In this document: in pieces, positions 5,625 through 6,242 of the stretch
Numbering within the stretch: the first letter of the stretch is position 1
Layout of the letters: each line of letters begins with the position of its first letter
Source: Deltaproteobacteria bacterium
GTDB taxonomy: Bacteria > Desulfobacterota > DSM-4660 > Desulfatiglandales > HGW-15
NCBI GenBank assembly: GCA_024641835.1
Contig: JAHECH010000279.1
Span: 1 to 6,242, forward strand
Direction of reading: 5' to 3'
DNA length: 6,242 bases
The notes under the pieces: generated by a model
The model's input: the letters and a program-made list of their open reading frames with translations, nothing else
The model's database searches: none
What the model was told of the DNA's origin: nothing
Program-made: the position numbers and the translations under genes

Positions 5625-5641
5625 GCGGGGGGTAGCCCCGC
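5625..5641 (+). terminator. GC-rich hairpin after glnA, possible transcription stop or mRNA end
   Basis: GCGGGG (5625-5630), a 5-base loop and CCCCGC (5636-5641) form a short, very stable stem 52 bases past the glnA stop codon. No T-run follows, so it is not a classical rho-independent terminator. It could be a processing or 3'-end protection structure. Confidence 0.3.
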
Positions 5642-5645
5642 AAAT

Positions 5646-5716
5646 GGTACACGGTCCAAGGTACACGGTGCACGGTTGAACAAAGTATCGATTTGATTGC
5701 TTTTCCTTGCACCGTG
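5646..5716. repeat. CACGGT repeat cluster with inverted partner
   Basis: GGTACACGGT occurs at 5646-5655 and again at 5660-5669, a 14-base period. A third CACGGT follows at 5671-5676. CACGGTGCA (5664-5672) is the exact reverse complement of TGCACCGTG (5708-5716), so the right part can fold back over a 35-base loop. It looks like an intergenic repeat element; its function is unknown. Confidence 0.6.
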
Positions 5717-5723
5717 CGCCGTT

Positions 5724-5860
5724 CCTGTGCCCGCCCGGTGATCAGCTCTAGGTCATGGGTGAGGCCCCGCAGGGGGCGGGACAGGCGGGCGGAGGGCTTC
5801 CCAGGAATAACCATGCAAGGCCGAATATGGGAATGACTGATGAGACCGCGCCGCCCGCCT
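5724..5860. repeat. Nested GC-rich inverted repeats
   Basis: CCTGTGCCCGCCC (5724-5736) pairs with GGGCGGGACAGG (5774-5785) with one bulged G. AGGCGGGCGG (5783-5792) pairs perfectly with CCGCCCGCCT (5851-5860). The two pairings share three bases (5783-5785), so they partly compete. They may be remnants of a non-coding repeat element. Confidence 0.5.
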
Positions 5861-5908
5861 TCGCTGCCCTCTTTTTGCATGATTTTTTCCCGGTCTCTCT
5901 TCGTTTCC

Positions 5909-5929
5909 TCATTTTGAAAGAGACCCCCG
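5909..5929 (+). repeat. 21-bp direct repeat, right copy
   Basis: Identical over 21 bases to 3702-3722 in the same orientation, 337 bases beyond the glnA stop codon. Confidence 0.85.
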
Positions 5930-6005
5930 CGACCCGTGAGTCATCCCTACAGCCCCGGGTGACCAGCAACCCCACCTATGAGTAAATGTCCGTGTCCCAA
6001 AAGGG

Positions 6006-6039
6006 GTTCCCCAAATGCTCTTGGGTGAACGCCTTTTTT
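6006..6039 (+). terminator. Candidate rho-independent terminator before the last gene
   Basis: GTTCCCCAA (6006-6014) pairs with TTGGG-T-GAAC (6021-6030, one bulged T) around a 6-base loop. After GCC comes a run of six T (6034-6039). Stem, loop and T-run are in the right order for plus-strand termination. It could end glnA-side transcription or act as an attenuator for the gene at 6059. Confidence 0.5.
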
Positions 6040-6048
6040 GTGTATAAT
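6021..6048 (+). promoter_or_regulatory. Candidate promoter for the gene starting at 6059
   Basis: A perfect TATAAT lies at 6043-6048. The best -35 match is poor: TTGGGT at 6021-6026, 16 bases away, inside the terminator stem. Transcription would start near 6055, only a few bases before the ATG, so the message would be almost leaderless. Confidence 0.4.
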
Positions 6049-6058
6049 AAGATTTACC

Positions 6059-6242
6059 ATGAAGCCCGACGTCAAAACCCTCAAGACCATTCGCTCCGAG
6101 ACAGACCAGAGATTCCTTGTGGAGCACCTCACAAGGCTGGGGGAGCGCTATTTCAAGATCTTCAGCGAGGTGGATCAACACAGGCATCTTGCGAGCCTTA
6201 GCCTGCTTACTTCCCGGCATCCTGTGCAAGTCCTGCTGGATC
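6059..6242 (+). CDS. N-terminal fragment of an unrecognised protein, possibly a GlnD/GlnE-like nitrogen regulator
   Basis: A frame of 61 codons opens at ATG 6059 and runs off the right edge without a stop. The protein begins MKPDVKTLKTIRSETDQRF and continues with LGERYFKIFSEVDQHRHLAS and then LSLLTSRHPVQVLLD. It is soluble-looking and charged, with no signal peptide or membrane segment. Codon use resembles that of glnA and gatA, which supports real coding. The pattern YF-x-IFS followed by an H-L-A-x-L-S-x-L segment reminds me of the N-terminus of GlnD/GlnE-type nucleotidyltransferases in some deltaproteobacteria, which would fit a place after glnA with its adenylylation tyrosine. This is recall, not proof, and too little is present to see a catalytic motif. 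The ribosome-binding site is weak (AAGA at 6049-6052). Confidence 0.7.
   Translation, partial: MKPDVKTLKTIRSETDQRFLVEHLTRLGERYFKIFSEVDQHRHLASLSLLTSRHPVQVLLD

Larger units (their letters stand above)
5573..6058. other. 486-bp intergenic region downstream of glnA, rich in repeats
   Basis: No credible gene is visible on either strand; short frames here have no recognisable motif. The region holds a GC hairpin (5625-5641), a cluster of CACGGT units with an inverted partner (5646-5716), nested inverted repeats (5724-5860), the right copy of the 21-bp repeat (5909-5929), a terminator-like hairpin (6006-6039) and a TATAAT box (6043-6048). Confidence 0.7.

Noticed and set aside
5569..5975. Minus-strand reading frames of 103 and 75 codons after glnA
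   Set aside because: They translate GC-rich inverted repeats into Arg/Pro-rich sequence and overlap one another in different frames; no ribosome site or family resemblance.
5909..6229. Minus-strand 106-codon reading frame opposite the last gene
   Set aside because: The plus-strand frame from 6059 has codon use like its neighbours and a TATAAT box, whereas this one crosses the terminator and the 21-bp repeat.

Overview
The window looks like chromosomal DNA of a Gram-negative bacterium, most likely a deltaproteobacterium / Desulfobacterota (Syntrophobacter- or Syntrophus-like). This is inferred from the bacterial-type aspartyl-tRNA synthetase with a GAD insert, a beta-type glutamine synthetase I with its adenylylation tyrosine, a sigma-54-type promoter match in front of glnA, and intergenic DNA full of GC-rich hairpin repeats. 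No mobile-element gene, tRNA, rRNA or CRISPR array was seen.

Left part (1-3390, all minus strand): an operon for indirect Asn-tRNA (and probably Gln-tRNA) synthesis. Transcription runs leftward from a 719-residue AspRS-GatC fusion into gatA, 5 bases further on; gatA leaves the window at its left edge. The synthetase carries residues associated with non-discriminating AspRS, so the same polypeptide would mischarge tRNA-Asn with Asp and supply the GatC subunit of the amidotransferase that repairs it.

Middle (3391-4147): a 757-bp divergent intergenic region without a convincing gene. It is crowded with signals: a GC-rich hairpin in the aspS leader, a dyad that gives promoter-like hexamers on both strands, a 30-bp perfect palindrome, a sigma-70-like promoter, a sigma-54-type (-24/-12) promoter, and a second, related GC-rich hairpin in the glnA leader. 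In both leaders the G-rich, quadruplex-capable arm is on the RNA strand, 54-64 bases before the start codon.

Right part (4148-6242, plus strand): complete glnA (474 aa), then a 486-bp gap with repeated CACGGT units, nested inverted repeats and a 21-bp exact repeat of a sequence found upstream of glnA. A terminator-like hairpin and a TATAAT box follow, then the first 61 codons of a gene cut by the window edge. Its product is not firmly recognised; a GlnD/GlnE-like nitrogen-regulatory nucleotidyltransferase is a tentative possibility.

The genes are linked by metabolism: GlnA makes glutamine, and GatCAB uses glutamine as amide donor for Asn-tRNA. The most notable items are the AspRS-GatC fusion, the paired leader elements and the dyad promoter. 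I did not find clear evidence of a wholly new system.
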